A stretch of 64,000 nucleotides of DNA from Nautilus pompilius (Eukaryota; Mollusca; Cephalopoda; Nautilida; Nautilidae). The position numbers were made by a program, and so were the translations under genes. Below the pieces are notes generated by a model, which saw only the letters and a list, made by a program, of their open reading frames with translations, ran no database searches and was not told the DNA's origin. The stretch spans positions 248,001-312,000 of the forward strand of contig JACATO010000091.1 of NCBI GenBank assembly GCA_018389105.1. Reading direction: 5' to 3'. Positions 41,101 through 49,200 of the stretch are shown here, piece by piece. Every line of letters starts with the position of its first letter. Within the stretch, counting starts at the first letter, position 1.

Positions 41101-43882
41101 CCAAATTAATTTGTCAGAGATTTCTATGTGATATATGTTGATCTTCATTAACTGGAGTTACTTCCCTTGAACCACTTATACTTATTTATTCTTATCTAAA
41201 TTACTATGCTTAAGTGTGATTTGTGATCATCGATGATCGCTGTTAAAATATTCAGTGGAAGCTTGTGATTTATAGACATTGTTGTGTATTGTTAATTAAG
41301 ACCATTCTAAATAAGGAAAGAAGTTTGGTGATTGCAGTCGCGATGATGTTAGCCGGTGATATACAGACATAGAATCCACCAGCCAGGATATGTCTTCTAT
41401 GACTAACTACAGTTGCCTCAGTCATTGTAGGTGTCACATTATCCCTGGACCCGAGCCATGCGACAGTTCTATTGCTTCAAGCGCTGCATGTGGGTCTTTA
41501 TCTTGTGGTGGGAGTTTACTTGCAGAAGTGCCTCCACTGTCAGATGATGATCCACATTTGCATAACAGTGCTCAAGTTTTGCAACAAGCCTGTCATAAAT
41601 GTTCGTAAAATTGAACTTTGAGAGTATGGTGGTTTGATGATGGCCTACCAATGAATATCGTTGCCTAGTAGTCACTAGGCTACAGATCGGATGTAGACAG
41701 ACAGAGATGTGACTGCTAATAGTATTATCAACTGATGTTGACATGGGGTAGGGGCCACCAATTTAGTATATTATCTGTCTGGCTTGACAACACCACCATC
41801 TCCATCCAGACTGTACAGAATTGGCATTAACGTATATGCCAAATGTCTGGTATTTCACACACTTTGGGATGAGATTGTTGGAATAAGCTAAGATCCATTT
41901 GCACTAGACCAGGTTCTTTCTTTCTGATGAGTGTTTACATATATGGCGAGAATCAAACCAAACTAATGCTGACTGTGACCTGTTAGAGAGAGATGGCTTT
42001 GTGGAGGCTGGTGACACTCTAGTCTCCAGTGCTGTGTAACATAATTGCAAAAGTGAACTGATTCTCTGTGATGAAGCTGTCACTGGTCAGCACTACCTAT
42101 GGGTGGTCATTAGACCTGAATGTTCACATGGTCATCAATTCCCCTTCATGGACAATAACACAAGGGCCCCATTGTGCAAGAAGAGTCATAAACTACCTCA
42201 GCCTAACAGACTTGTCCCTGAGACCATTCCAGAATTGTGTCGAGTCTTGACAAAAGAAGAATGGAACAGATTGTCACAAGAAGCAGGTGCGCAGTGCTCT
42301 GCTACGAGACGCTTGCTGAAGGTCAAATGAGCTCTAGTCTGTACTTAATGGGTAGTCAGGTAATGGAAGACTCATTCATTAGGAGAGTTAGTTAACACAC
42401 CTGGCGAAGGCATGCAAGGTAGTCGGTTCAAGACTTAGACATTTCAGAGAGAGCAGTTTTATTTTTTACATATTTACAGTGGATGCTGCTTGGGTTTTTA
42501 TCCACAATAACTAAATTTAGTGCAATTTTTTAGCAAGAAAATTGGCGCCAGAGAATTTATCCACCCTAAATTAATGGTTCTACAGCCGCAGTGGCAAAGA
42601 AGGCCATGAATCAAGAGATGGAATAATTGCCAACAGAGGTGGTGATGTAAGAAAGGAATCTGATAAATGGACAATAAAAGCACCAGTATTGAGAATCAGG
42701 CAAGATGAAGGTCAGGGTTAGGGTAGTTTCACCTGGTAGTGTAAGAAGACGGCCTCATGTTTTATATGAGTCACTCCTGGGCTTGACTGATGTTATAGCC
42801 ATTGCCACAAGTCAGTAGACATGGGGGGGGGGGATGATTTTGTAAAATGACATTCTGCCAGAAGTGTTTGGTGAATAAGTACCAGGTCAGGAGGATGCAG
42901 AAAGTGATGGATGAGATGCTTATTGAACTCCAGTACAATTAAAGTGATGTTTGCTGAAGGCTAGTGCACAGCATCCAGTTGAGACGTGGAGTAACACACT
43001 AAAAGATTAAACAGGCCAGGCCAATGCAAACACATCTAGCACCATGAAACCCATAACACAGATGTTGATTAATCTGAATGCTTCTGTCTCCAGCAATAAC
43101 TGAGGATGATCCAAAGTAAGGGCTGAGAGATCAAGTAACACACCATCCAAACCTGGTTTGGAAATAATGGATGCCAGTCTCGGAACTTTGATGAGAGTTT
43201 CAAGGGGCTGTTGGTTTAACCGACAAACCTGTAAAAATTCATAGGTGGCGCTACACACTGGCAGGTGCAGATGTAAGTGGTAATGTATGAATGACATGAC
43301 AAGTGATAATAGTGTGCCATACTGACAACGTGGTGGATCTTGGACTGTCAGGTGTAAAGTGAATATCGAAATATTATTGGGGGGGTGTGTATCAGATGTT
43401 TTGCTGCTTGCTCTATCTAAAATTAACTTTTATTATCCAAAGTAGAATGAAATTCAGTGGCAATAAGTCAGAAATGTCCATAAGACACAACAGAAACTGC
43501 CAACAAAATGGTCGTGTGATCCAAGGGGTACCCCTGAGGGGGAAAATGGATGCCAAACGACTGACTAACGACCAGTTAAAATGAAACTGCCCTAGCCGTG
43601 TGAACTGGGTCTAAGGTCTTAAGTGGAAAATCGATTGTCTTTTGTTGGCCACCTCTGCAGCACTCTACTGATTTTGATTGTTTCCAAACCAACCATGGTA
43701 GGCTACAATAGGTACTATAGCAATGTATGTATTTTAGAGGCAATTATTGTTGGCTTCTAACTTACCGCTGATCTTCTTCGGTTTCACAGGGCCATCGTTT
43801 CAAGAAGTTTATGCTGTTTATTCACGTGACCATCACCACCATCCTGACCCTGATCCTCGTCATTGTGATGGCAGCCAGCTAA
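578..43882 (+). CDS. FRRS1-like reeler/DOMON/cytochrome b561 protein, split gene, 5' incomplete
   Basis: Spliced coding region of at least twelve exons: 578-680, 3108-3320, 3685-3792, 5347-5508, 7312-7434, 7913-8028, 8615-8701, 9201-9269, 12952-13051, 15626-15772, 35591-35661 and 43790-43882. All junctions are AG/GT and the phases match, except for a frame break inside exon 4. Domain order is the end of a reeler domain, DOMON (exons 2-5), a five-helix b561 core (exons 6-10), a charged loop (exon 11) and a last membrane helix (exon 12). Proteins of this family move electrons across membranes through b-type haem and are linked to ferric reduction. That role is inferred from the family. The visible part encodes about 463 residues; the start codon, signal peptide and most of the reeler domain should lie left of the window. 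The identity is strong. Whether this copy is fully functional is less certain because of the frame break and a changed haem ligand. A symbol is withheld because orthology to FRRS1 was not tested. Confidence 0.88.
986..1570 (-). mobile_element. pogo/Tigger-like DNA transposon, internally deleted
   Basis: The outer 14 bases (986-999 and 1557-1570) are perfect inverted copies beginning ACAGTACAGG; weaker similarity continues inward through an ACTTACGTGAG-like stretch. On the minus strand about 1050-1345 encodes a CENP-B/pogo-type helix-turn-helix: KKHKVITLEERVSITKKYED, then a diverged stretch, then EHVKGSPIKSTVITKQ and EMEILWMVWMHD. The DDE catalytic part is absent, so this is a deletion derivative. 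No clean TA target duplication is left at the ends. It lies in intron 1 of the FRRS1-like gene. Confidence 0.68.
1571..3107. other. Rest of intron 1
   Basis: AT-rich intron with several poly-T and poly-A runs (near 1731, 2094, 2126 and 2455). I recognise no gene or further transposon in it. Confidence 0.5.
3108..3320 (+). CDS. Exon 2: first half of DOMON domain
   Basis: Acceptor TTTAG at 3107; reads in phase 0 for 71 codons. Visible motifs are CGKTRGCYREPHGCW, CDYLVTWKDLGDKMEFEM and NRWMMMGLSKD. The paired cysteines, the core Trp and the 'W.(x)GLS.D' strand are DOMON hallmarks. I chose the donor at GTCAGT after 3320. A donor three bases upstream (GTGGTC) would drop one Val and is weaker. Confidence 0.88.
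3685..3792 (+). CDS. Exon 3: middle of DOMON domain
   Basis: Acceptor CTACAG at 3684, then 36 codons in phase 0: GADSVMECSHNADFGIVDVN continuing to ERQRLER. The G.DSV.EC motif followed by a hydrophobic strand and a YN pair fits DOMON proteins. The donor at 3793 is the strong GTAAGT. A second GT begins four bases downstream (GTAGGC, donor at 3797) and would change the phase by one; this matters for the exon 4 frame problem. Without splicing the frame stays open to a stop at 4021-4023. Confidence 0.85.
5042..5090. repeat. (ATT)n/(ACT)n microsatellite
   Basis: Imperfect trinucleotide tract of TAT, TAC and TAG variants. The Leu-rich open frame across it is an artefact. Confidence 0.85.
5271..5295. 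repeat. (ATTT)n microsatellite
   Basis: About six perfect ATTT units just upstream of exon 4. Confidence 0.85.
5347..5508 (+). CDS. Exon 4: end of DOMON domain, with an apparent 1-bp frame break
   Basis: Acceptor GCCACAG at 5346; donor GTAAGA at 5509, in phase 1. In phase 0 the exon reads PKQGIIKEEGF and then meets a stop within six codons. From the T-run at 5376-5379 the family pattern continues in another frame, as YYRDRLRCRFIRDKFVDGTD and onward through AWHIMLAGGKRYKG. The upstream frame matches the family spacing 'EG.Y....L.C.F'. The simplest reading is one base missing from the T-run, by mutation or assembly error. The alternative is use of the downstream tandem donor of exon 3, which keeps a frame but changes the peptide before the break. 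Confidence 0.8.
5509..7311. other. Intron 4
   Basis: About 1.8 kb with no recognisable gene, including a short TA run at about 6353-6370. I see no transposon signature. Confidence 0.45.
7312..7434 (+). CDS. Exon 5: DOMON-b561 junction
   Basis: Acceptor TTTCAG at 7311, donor GTAAGC at 7435, phase 1 at both ends. The peptide runs from NKYYYGHGIGELPIVSVEKV to LDSTSDISGIARYPLAKAH. The C-terminal KAH, joined to a split Gly and then ILMILAW in the next exon, gives the 'HG.LM..AW' motif. Its His is the first haem ligand of the b561 core. Confidence 0.86.
7435..7912. other. Intron 5
   Basis: 478-bp intron with no recognised feature. Confidence 0.5.
7913..8028 (+). CDS. Exon 6: b561 transmembrane helix 1
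   Basis: Acceptor TGTAG at 7912. Begins with two bases finishing a Gly codon, then ILMILAWVYCSSIGFLMA (helix), KYYKKMWPNSRIFGKRYWLV. The 'AW...S.G.LMA+YYK..WP' pattern is characteristic of DOMON-linked b561 domains. The donor is GTAGGT at 8029. A donor three bases earlier would delete one Val; the longer form fits the family 'YW..VH' spacing. Confidence 0.88.
8029..8614. other. Intron 6
   Basis: 586-bp intron. Apart from the TTA microsatellite at 8107-8164 I see no recognised feature. Confidence 0.5.
8107..8164. repeat. (TTA)n microsatellite
   Basis: Trinucleotide tract with two interruptions, in intron 6. Confidence 0.88.
8615..8701 (+). CDS. Exon 7: b561 transmembrane helix 2
   Basis: Acceptor TTCTAG at 8614 after a pyrimidine tract; donor GTATGT at 8702; 29 codons in phase 0. 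The peptide VHAIMLTFIFIFTIIGFILI continues with FVEAGGYSK. The His is the second expected haem ligand (family 'W..H'), and the rest is one strongly hydrophobic helix followed by a short polar loop. Confidence 0.87.
8702..9200. other. Intron 7
   Basis: 499-bp intron with a G-rich stretch near 8803-8818 and no recognised gene. Confidence 0.5.
9201..9269 (+). CDS. Exon 8: b561 transmembrane helix 3
   Basis: Acceptor TTTTCAG at 9200; donor GTAAGT at 9270; 23 codons in phase 0. AWKLPLKAHPIMGIIITVCI and three more Ile. The 'HP.MG' motif carries the third haem ligand and starts a membrane helix that continues into exon 9. The hAT element lies in the intron just downstream, 60 bp after this exon. 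Confidence 0.87.
9330..11544 (+). mobile_element. hAT-superfamily DNA transposon with 8-bp target duplication
   Basis: The ends are inverted repeats: CAGGGTGGTCGAAC at the left and GTTCGACCACCCTG at the right. The flanks carry an identical 8-bp duplication, CTTTACAG, at 9322-9329 and 11545-11552. That length and the CAG...CTG ends are hallmarks of hAT insertions. The element is 2215 bp, GC-rich at the left tip (CGGCCCGCGGGC) and AT-rich inside. It carries a decayed transposase on the plus strand and sits in intron 8 of the FRRS1-like gene. Confidence 0.95.
9575..11511 (+). pseudogene. hAT transposase (BED finger, ZBED/GTF2IRD2-like), frameshifted
   Basis: Starts at ATG 9575. A BED-type zinc finger is visible (CLDCHQTISCSKEYN then SRHYETHAKN, giving C..C and H....H). 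The RNase-H-like catalytic region has SAALDESTDN (first Asp) at about 10123-10152 and SVCTDG (second Asp) at about 10335. A long helical insert follows, and the C-terminal dimerisation motif FSSTYVCESSFSLMNQIKSK ends it at about 11230-11290. The frame is broken near 9770, 10260, 10395, 10560 and 11155-11218, so no full-length enzyme can be made. Proteins of this type excise and insert the element. It resembles the hAT lineage that gave rise to ZBED and GTF2IRD2 genes; the exact subfamily is not assigned. Confidence 0.88.
11553..12951. other. Rest of intron 8
   Basis: About 1.4 kb between the hAT element and exon 9, with no recognised gene or repeat family. Confidence 0.45.
12952..13051 (+). 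CDS. Exon 9: b561 helices 3-4, fourth haem ligand replaced by Tyr
   Basis: Acceptor TTTTAG at 12951; donor GTAAGT at 13052; phase 0 in, phase 1 out. PIIALIQPDKNSKYRPVFNW is followed by LYWLFCTVALILA. FRRS1-type proteins normally have 'FNW.HW..G' here. In this copy the codon at 13015-13017 is TAC, encoding Tyr, and the Gly after it is also missing. The exon is intact otherwise. Confidence 0.86.
13052..15625. other. Intron 9
   Basis: About 2.6 kb, with only a short GT run near 15118-15133. No gene or transposon recognised. Confidence 0.45.
15626..15772 (+). CDS. Exon 10: b561 helices 4-5 and cytoplasmic loop
   Basis: Acceptor CTCACAG at 15625; donor GTAGGT at 15773; phase 1 at both ends. The split codon gives Val, then PTNFIGMDFGKNNFPWW, a helix STWILVVIVIVHLIIEVTL and the tail EIHDCYTHKKNKG. 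'GMD' in this place is typical of the DOMON-b561 family. Confidence 0.86.
15773..21679. other. Left part of the 19.8-kb intron 10
   Basis: Mostly unassigned. Short C runs lie near 15963 and 16061. The stretch at about 17980-19270 has somewhat more protein-like plus-strand frames broken by many stops, for example KLQVDELLKDAEKLAVQEEK just before a stop at 19265. It may be an old retroelement or transposase fossil, but I could not name it. Confidence 0.35.
21680..21960 (-). pseudogene. Tc1-like transposase fragment
   Basis: On the minus strand, read from high to low coordinate with stops and frameshifts, the peptide contains RYLTIIR, RNKIVDSYVRPNISVIGV, NFILTDDNVHP and later SLELNSTEDVRDALGRC. 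These match the catalytic core of Tc1-family transposases: the '(T)A.RYRDEI..P.V.P' strand, the second catalytic Asp in 'F..DDN..PHRA', and the 'SPDLNPIE..WD.LGRR' region, where the Asp is degenerate. No terminal repeats were found. It is an old fragment in intron 10. Confidence 0.72.
21961..24574. other. Intron 10, unassigned stretch
   Basis: AT-rich sequence without a recognised gene. A tRNA-like short motif (TTAGTGTAGTGAGTAACAC, then GGGTTTTAACC) at about 23929-23980 may be a decayed SINE head, with weak support. Confidence 0.35.
24575..25700 (-). pseudogene. Mutator-like (MULE) transposase relic
   Basis: The minus strand, read from about 25700 down, gives in order: a FLYWCH-like segment (GGRKRIYKGYALTEK, then H..RHN); PKKETMAQMIRRKRTTPD; HWFYDGTFDSAPL with the first catalytic Asp in 'DGTF' (25206-25217); ANLYTVRVIIDKTH; HFAQCLWHNIQSLGLQAWY; RLQAPAFVPP; and VAGWHRAFDQQMAITHSSIC. 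Order and motifs match MULE transposases that carry a FLYWCH zinc finger ('Q..GL...Y', 'LAFVP', 'VEGWH.AF'). Several stops and frameshifts show it is dead. Terminal repeats were not found. Confidence 0.82.
25701..27280. other. Intron 10, unassigned stretch
   Basis: No gene recognised. A poly-A/TA run lies at about 26043-26060. Confidence 0.4.
27285..27712. repeat. Long CT-rich simple repeat tract ending in (GT)n
   Basis: About 400 bp of near-pure TCTC interspersed with CCATC, followed by a GTGTGT run at about 27691-27711. The plus strand is almost all pyrimidine. The Ser/Leu-rich and Arg/Glu-rich open frames across it on both strands come from the repeat and are not genes. Confidence 0.95.
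27713..35590. other. Right part of intron 10
   Basis: About 7.9 kb of AT-rich sequence with no recognised exon or transposase. It contains short simple repeats: GT near 29049 and 30502, GA at about 30773-30790, GTCT at about 31419-31438, and AC at about 35019-35033. Confidence 0.4.
35591..35661 (+). CDS. Exon 11: short charged segment
   Basis: Acceptor TTTTCAG at 35590; donor GTAAGT at 35662; phase 1 in, phase 0 out. The peptide is E plus RQQKYELLKRENPKLHIPEP and RPV, a highly charged loop with no membrane character. Phases fit exons 10 and 12 exactly even though the flanking introns are 19.8 kb and 8.1 kb, which supports it as a true exon. Confidence 0.75.
35662..39909. other. Left part of the 8.1-kb intron 11
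   Basis: Unassigned intron. A minus-strand open stretch at 36600-36902 reads like protein but is not a family I recognise. TA tracts occur at about 36069-36082 and 37494-37509. Confidence 0.4.
36246..36305 (+). repeat. tRNA-derived SINE-head-like fragment
   Basis: GGCGACACAGTAATCCAGTC leads to GGAGTTTGAATCTC, which is one base from a consensus Pol III B box/T-arm (GGAGTTCGAATC). The leading GGCGAC...CAGT resembles tRNA-derived SINE heads. No target duplication or tail was identified. Confidence 0.3.
39910..40865 (+). pseudogene. LINE (non-LTR retrotransposon) reverse transcriptase relic
   Basis: In shifting plus-strand frames the order of motifs matches the ORF2 of CR1/L2/Jockey-type LINEs. 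DKEKKQTKILSIVFYL resembles the segment before the polymerase. A 'KATGSDKF' stretch near 40187 resembles 'K..GPDGI', and a 'KGDAKKW' segment near 40300 resembles the 'FKKGD' motif. NQNFHSGMRN near 40605 resembles 'DLGV.I...', and SLERILHRFTRLFP near 40710 resembles 'LE.VQRRFT..I'. Each is degenerate, so the clade is not certain. Many stops; 5'-truncation and 3' tail not determined. Confidence 0.62.
40866..43789. other. Right part of intron 11
   Basis: No exon recognised before the final coding exon. A G-run lies near 42823. A tRNA-like motif at about 42388-42435 (AGTTAGTTAACACACCTGG, then CGGTTCAAGACTT) may be another SINE head. Confidence 0.35.
43790..43882 (+). CDS. Exon 12: terminal membrane helix and stop
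   Basis: Acceptor TTTCACAG at 43789. Phase 0: GHRFKKFMLFIHVTITTILT, LILVIVMAAS, then TAA at 43880-43882. A basic stretch followed by about 23 hydrophobic residues makes a final transmembrane helix, as in other FRRS1 proteins. The other open frame through this segment (His/Pro-rich) is a shadow. Confidence 0.82.
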   Translation, partial: GHRFKKFMLFIHVTITTILTLILVIVMAAS

Positions 43883-46290
43883 ACAACGGCGATCGGACGG
43901 ATGAGGCAGCTGAAACCCTGCTTCCAAAAGGTGCTAACGCCATCAGAATACTTAATACATACACACGAATTTTCTATCGAGGCCATTTCCTGTCTGAGGA
44001 ATAAGTGCTAATGGTCTTTAGACAGATGTTTTGTATATATATATATTGTATATGTGAGAAAGAGAGAGAGTGAGAGTGTGGTGTTGTGTATTCAGATTAT
44101 TTGCAGAGATTTTTAGTTTTCAATTTATTAACCCTGCCTCAAAATGCCTGTTTCTTGCTTTCTCTTTCTCTCTCTCTCTCACCCTTTAAGCACAGATCTC
44201 ATTGATTTTAACACGTGAAAAACTCCGCTGTTTTCTTTAAACTAAACATTTGAAATTCTTTTATAGGCGATTAACATCACAACACCTTATAGGGTTGTTT
44301 GTTTACCCGACACCCTGACCTCCACTGAGGTGATGTTGGATTTCTGCTGTCTACCTTTGCTTCTGAAAGGGTTAAGCCTCTCTCTCTCTCTTAAGTTAAT
44401 GTTGTTTGTTTTTTTTTTTCGTAAAGGATGCAAGAATCTCCGTAAAATGTGTTTTCGTCCTTTTTTTAAATTCACATTACTGTACCCATAGCAACAAGTG
44501 AGCGAACCCATCCTCCGAGGTGACTTACCTGCCAATATCTCCCTCCCCCCCCCCACCCAAAAGGAGTCTGCTTACCCATAGATTCATGTGTAAAGTGTCG
44601 AAGAAAACTTTGGTATATTTTTCTTTGTTTTTTTTTTTGTTTTTTGTGTCTGTCTAACTTACAAGGGAATCCAGGCATGCTGTAGGTGGGATAGGTTGTA
44701 CAAGAAGGGGCTAGTTGTGATGGGTCAGTCTTTCAAGGCCGAGTAGCAAATTTTTTGAGGTTACTTAAGGCTGACAGTGAGCGAGCAGCGCTGGGCATGT
44801 AACTTGGCTAACTGTGTGTGTGTACTGGAGCTGATGTCTGTTTTCTGTCGATGGTAAGACAGTTGGTCCTATTGGCTTCACTTGGCCAAGGCAGGATAAT
44901 AAAATGCCAGACTTGTGCCTTATATTAAGCTAATTGCAATTAACAAAGCTGAAATTCCGTTTTTTTTTTTTTGTTTTTGTGGACTAGCCCCTGCATCCCT
45001 TAAAACCTGTCACACATCAACCATTTTTACGGTAACTTTACTTACCTGGAACAGTTGCCACCTGATTTGAAAAGCGTTCTCGGCTGTAAATGGTAACTTT
45101 AAGCGATATCTTTACCTGGAAATGCTGTTTCAAAAGCGCGTTTCCTGGGCATACAGTTTCTTCTGTCCTTTTAAAGCCCAATATTCATCATAAACAGTTT
45201 GGAAAAATGATCTGTGATGAGAGGAAAAGGTGAACAAGCTCATTGCCAGACTTGATTCGTTTTAACGGCCTCACCAAAAAAAAATCTACTGCCGGACCAA
45301 GTTCTCTGGGAATGTGGTGTTCGCCGGTCCAGTAAAACAATTATACACAGATGTTCCATCATTTTCGGCCATTGTGCTTGTCCTATGTATGAGAGATTAT
45401 TCCACAATTGAGAACTACATCAGTTTTCTATGCTTATGGGAAAACATTTGTAAAATGACTTGGTAGTAAAATCCATTTGGCTCACACTTTGAAACGTAAG
45501 AATGGAGACTAAGTGAGACGTCTTTAGACTACAGTAAGGAAAAAAAAAACAATCATGTCAGTTAATTCCTGTTTATTCTTGCGCTTGGAAAAGAACTTTT
45601 ATAAGATTTGGTACAGCAGCCAGATAATGTGCTGTTGTATCTTTTATTTAATTATAACAGTTCTGAACACATCCAAACCGTGGTGCAATCTCATATTCAG
45701 TAGCTGTTTTATGTGTTTGTTTGTTTATTTGCCCATTTTCTTGCAAGAAAGAGCAGACATTGGACTCTCCTCTTTTTGAAAGCACAAATGTCGGGGTTCC
45801 CCTTGATTTCCATGTATTTCTTTGGAGGATCACTTTCTGAGAGAGATTGCCACTAATGGATCAGCCTTTTTTCTTCTTCTTCAGTCAAATGCAGAACGTT
45901 TTTTTGCAGTACATTTACTAAACAATCTTGACATTAGTTTCCACATGAAAGGAACTGGAGTTTTGTTTTTGCCCCGGTATTTGGTGGCTGGAAGGTTGGT
46001 GAATTACCAGACAGCATCCCCATAAGTCTGTCGCTGTAGCCCGACAGTTGACCCGAATCATTTCCTTTCCAAAGCCATGTTTGTTTGAGTTATTAGACTT
46101 CATCTGTAGTAAATTGCCTGGTATATATTTTTAAAAAATCAAATTTGCAGAACGTTTAAATTCTCCATTTTTGCACTCTCTTGTTGAGAGTCATGGCTCC
46201 TATTTGAGATTCAGTGGGAACCCGGCTTGAGTTCAAAAGAGAAATGAGACTGGGTCTGTACATCTAAATTTAATGTAATAAAGAAAATAA
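43883..46290 (+). promoter_or_regulatory. Probable 3' UTR, with candidate polyadenylation signals
   Basis: Sequence after the stop codon of the FRRS1-like gene. AATAAA hexamers lie at about 44898-44903 and 46277-46282. Neither can be shown to be the used site from sequence alone, so the true end of the transcript is unknown. The region also holds GA and TA microsatellites near 44035-44070 and several T and C runs, and no other gene that I recognise. Confidence 0.3.
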
Positions 46291-49200
46291 GCTTGTTTGC
46301 TGTGGTTGTTTTACATATTCAGGCTGGCGACGATAAAAGTAACCAGTAGATGGATAGAGTAACATTGTTATCTAAAGGTCTGAGAGTTAAAAGACTGTTC
46401 TAGAATGTAGTACATCAAATCGTATTCCAGTACTTTTGGTGACGTTTAACTTAAATGGGAACCTAAACAAATCTAAAGTTTCTTCAGCAGCTTCTCGACC
46501 TTATGATTTATAAACTACATTTGGATTAATCTTAACTCTGTCCAGAAACGCTAGAAGTGTATTCTTTTGTGTTTTATTACACTAATTTTTGTAAAGTCCC
46601 CACATCATATCAGTACCGTGTTACCTCACTTGTAACGGCATCGTGCCATTATAAGCGAGGTATTACAGTAGTCTTCTACCCTACCAACCTTAAGCCAGTT
46701 GTGTTGCAGGGACATTTTTTACTGTATACAGGTCAGGATTGTCAAAGAACATCACAGGGTTGGCTGGCTGGCGCACACGCCTCTGTACACGAGTGACACG
46801 GCCTATAGCCATGTAGATAATGGTATTGGGCAGTTTAAAGATGAATATTTTTGGCCCAAATGCCTCCAGAGCTTTGACCATCACGAATAACTTTCTCGGG
46901 CTTTTTGCCTGTTTCATAATGACCCTGACAAACTGTCGACTAACTGGAGCCCTGTCATCTTTGGTTTTGATATCACTGCTAAAGCCATCTGATGATATCC
47001 ACAATCTCACGGACAAATTCCTATTTTCAGCAACAGTAGTGCGAGTTATACATGCAAAAAAAATAAGGCTTATTTGACTGTTTAACCCTTGTACATGGAA
47101 GGATAAGTAATAGTAAACTTAATGTTCTGGAAATGCCCCACCCATCGGTAAACCTAATTGTTTTAGGAGTGCTTTCTATTTTTATTTGAAAAATGCACTG
47201 GTGTTATTAAGAGAACACTAAAAGAAAAATTGCCTTGAGTATCATTGATGTGTTCTCCAATGATATCCAAACAAGATCAGGTGGTGGACACACAAAAAAT
47301 ACTAGATGTTTCCTGCCAAAATTCTTGTAATATTTATGTCAACTGCAGTTACAGGAAGAGAAGAAAAGGCTGATATCCACATTTCAGCAGAATGGATGGC
47401 CAACACGCTTACTTGCAGATTAAGACTAAGTAAGGATGCAGGAGGAAACTGGCGAACCAACTGGGTCGGAACGAAATCTACCGGCTTAAATGTGACTGTG
47501 GTAAACAAGATCAGTTAAAATCAGCATCGAAGAACTGCGTTCCAGAGAGTTCTGCCACAGCAGACTGTGCTCGGTCCTGTAGATGCCTTGCACAATGGAG
47601 CAAGAGAGACGCTGGAGGTTACCGGGAACATAATCAGAAAAGAAAGATGTATTGTTGTACTGGATATTTCCAAGCTTAAACCCTCAGATGTGGAGGTCAG
47701 TACAATGTGGCTGCCATCTACAGAACGGAGGGGCTAATGAGAACGAGTTCTGACGGCCCAGCTGTATTCTTGTGCTTTCATCTGGTTTCGGTTCTAACAC
47801 TTAAAGTCTCGAGGGAAAAAATGGCTGTCCCCAGTAAATTTCTTTTGCTATCCGAACAAGAATCACAAACTCTTTGTGAAGGGAAATTATTCCAGCTTAT
47901 AGTTATCAGATGTCCAATAAATACTAATGTATGCATAAGTTTTGATTCTGTGTTCTCTGACTTAAAGGAGCCTGAGGTGTGTCTAGTCACAGTCTCTCTC
48001 CACCCCACCACCCCGAGCCACACCGTTTTTAGGCATAAACTGACCTGCATTGAACATCTGGTTAAATTCAGAAATAGGTTGTGATTTTCAGTTAATTTAA
48101 GCAATTGAAAGCACGTTGTTCTGGATCACTTTAGTGGTGTGGGACAGGGAACCATTTTAGGACCAATATATAATACAAAAGAGGGACCATTCTTGAAAGA
48201 TATAAAAACTGGGTGAATACTGGAAAACAGCTGATATTGCGATTTACTTGCATAAGACGGACAGCTATGCCATCATGAGTTAAACAAATCATCTGTTGAT
48301 AAGCCACTTTACTATACGTATACTTCTCCTACCACATCCAGTTCACAACAACACATCTTTTCCAACTTCTATTTAACTGCAGAAGTTCATCCACATCCAT
48401 CTAATTAAGTTGAGAGGAACTAAGGTAAACTCCACAATACTTGCTAAGTCAGCAGCACAAAAGACATATAAGAGGCACTTCAAATTATATAATTACAGGT
48501 GGAAAAATCAGAAGTATCCAAAACATTTTCAGTTATAAGAAATGGAGCGGTAGTGAAAACAGATGCAAACTCTCTATAACTGTTTAATTCAGGTAAATTC
48601 TCAAAAATATCCAACGTTAAAAACAGTTGGCCAATTAAGTTGTCAATCTCTTTATGAGCTGGTAATGAACCCATCTGGTTGATTGATGATTTTAAATCTG
48701 CATTAGTTATCACTCCTGAGGATAAGATATGGTCAACGAGGATTCACACATCTACCTGCAGCTGAGCCATTTTCTAGGTTTGGAGTTAATTCCCAATGAC
48801 TTATTTAGCAAACCTCCTTCCCATCCCATGACTAGTGACAGCTGATATTTTTCTTCCAATTCAAGCATCAGATTGCCTCCATTAGATTTTACAGTAAATA
48901 TGAACCAAAGGCGCAAGTTGTAAAAATATCTAGTGTAAGACGAATTCCAAAGTCAATAAATACACTTACACGTTAGCAAACTTTGTATACATATTTCAGA
49001 GTCGCTGTTAGGTTTGCAGCGGCAACCAGCCATTTCTGGTAAAATGTCCAAAATAACAAATACACTTTGGCTAGAGGCTACACTAATTACACATTGGATA
49101 TAAAAATGGCAACCAACCAGGCTAAAAGAGCGGGTAAGGTTTGCATTTACGTGCAATGTGATTTGACCGTTCTAATCTGCTGACTACTGCACAAAATGGT

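Noticed and set aside
43747-44004. 85-codon His/Pro-rich frame over the last exon
   Set aside because: Shadow frame. The real exon reads the hydrophobic helix in another frame, with a good acceptor and matching phase.
46690-48084. Cluster of 60-125-codon frames on both strands
   Set aside because: Looked for exons or transposase motifs and found none that could be defended.
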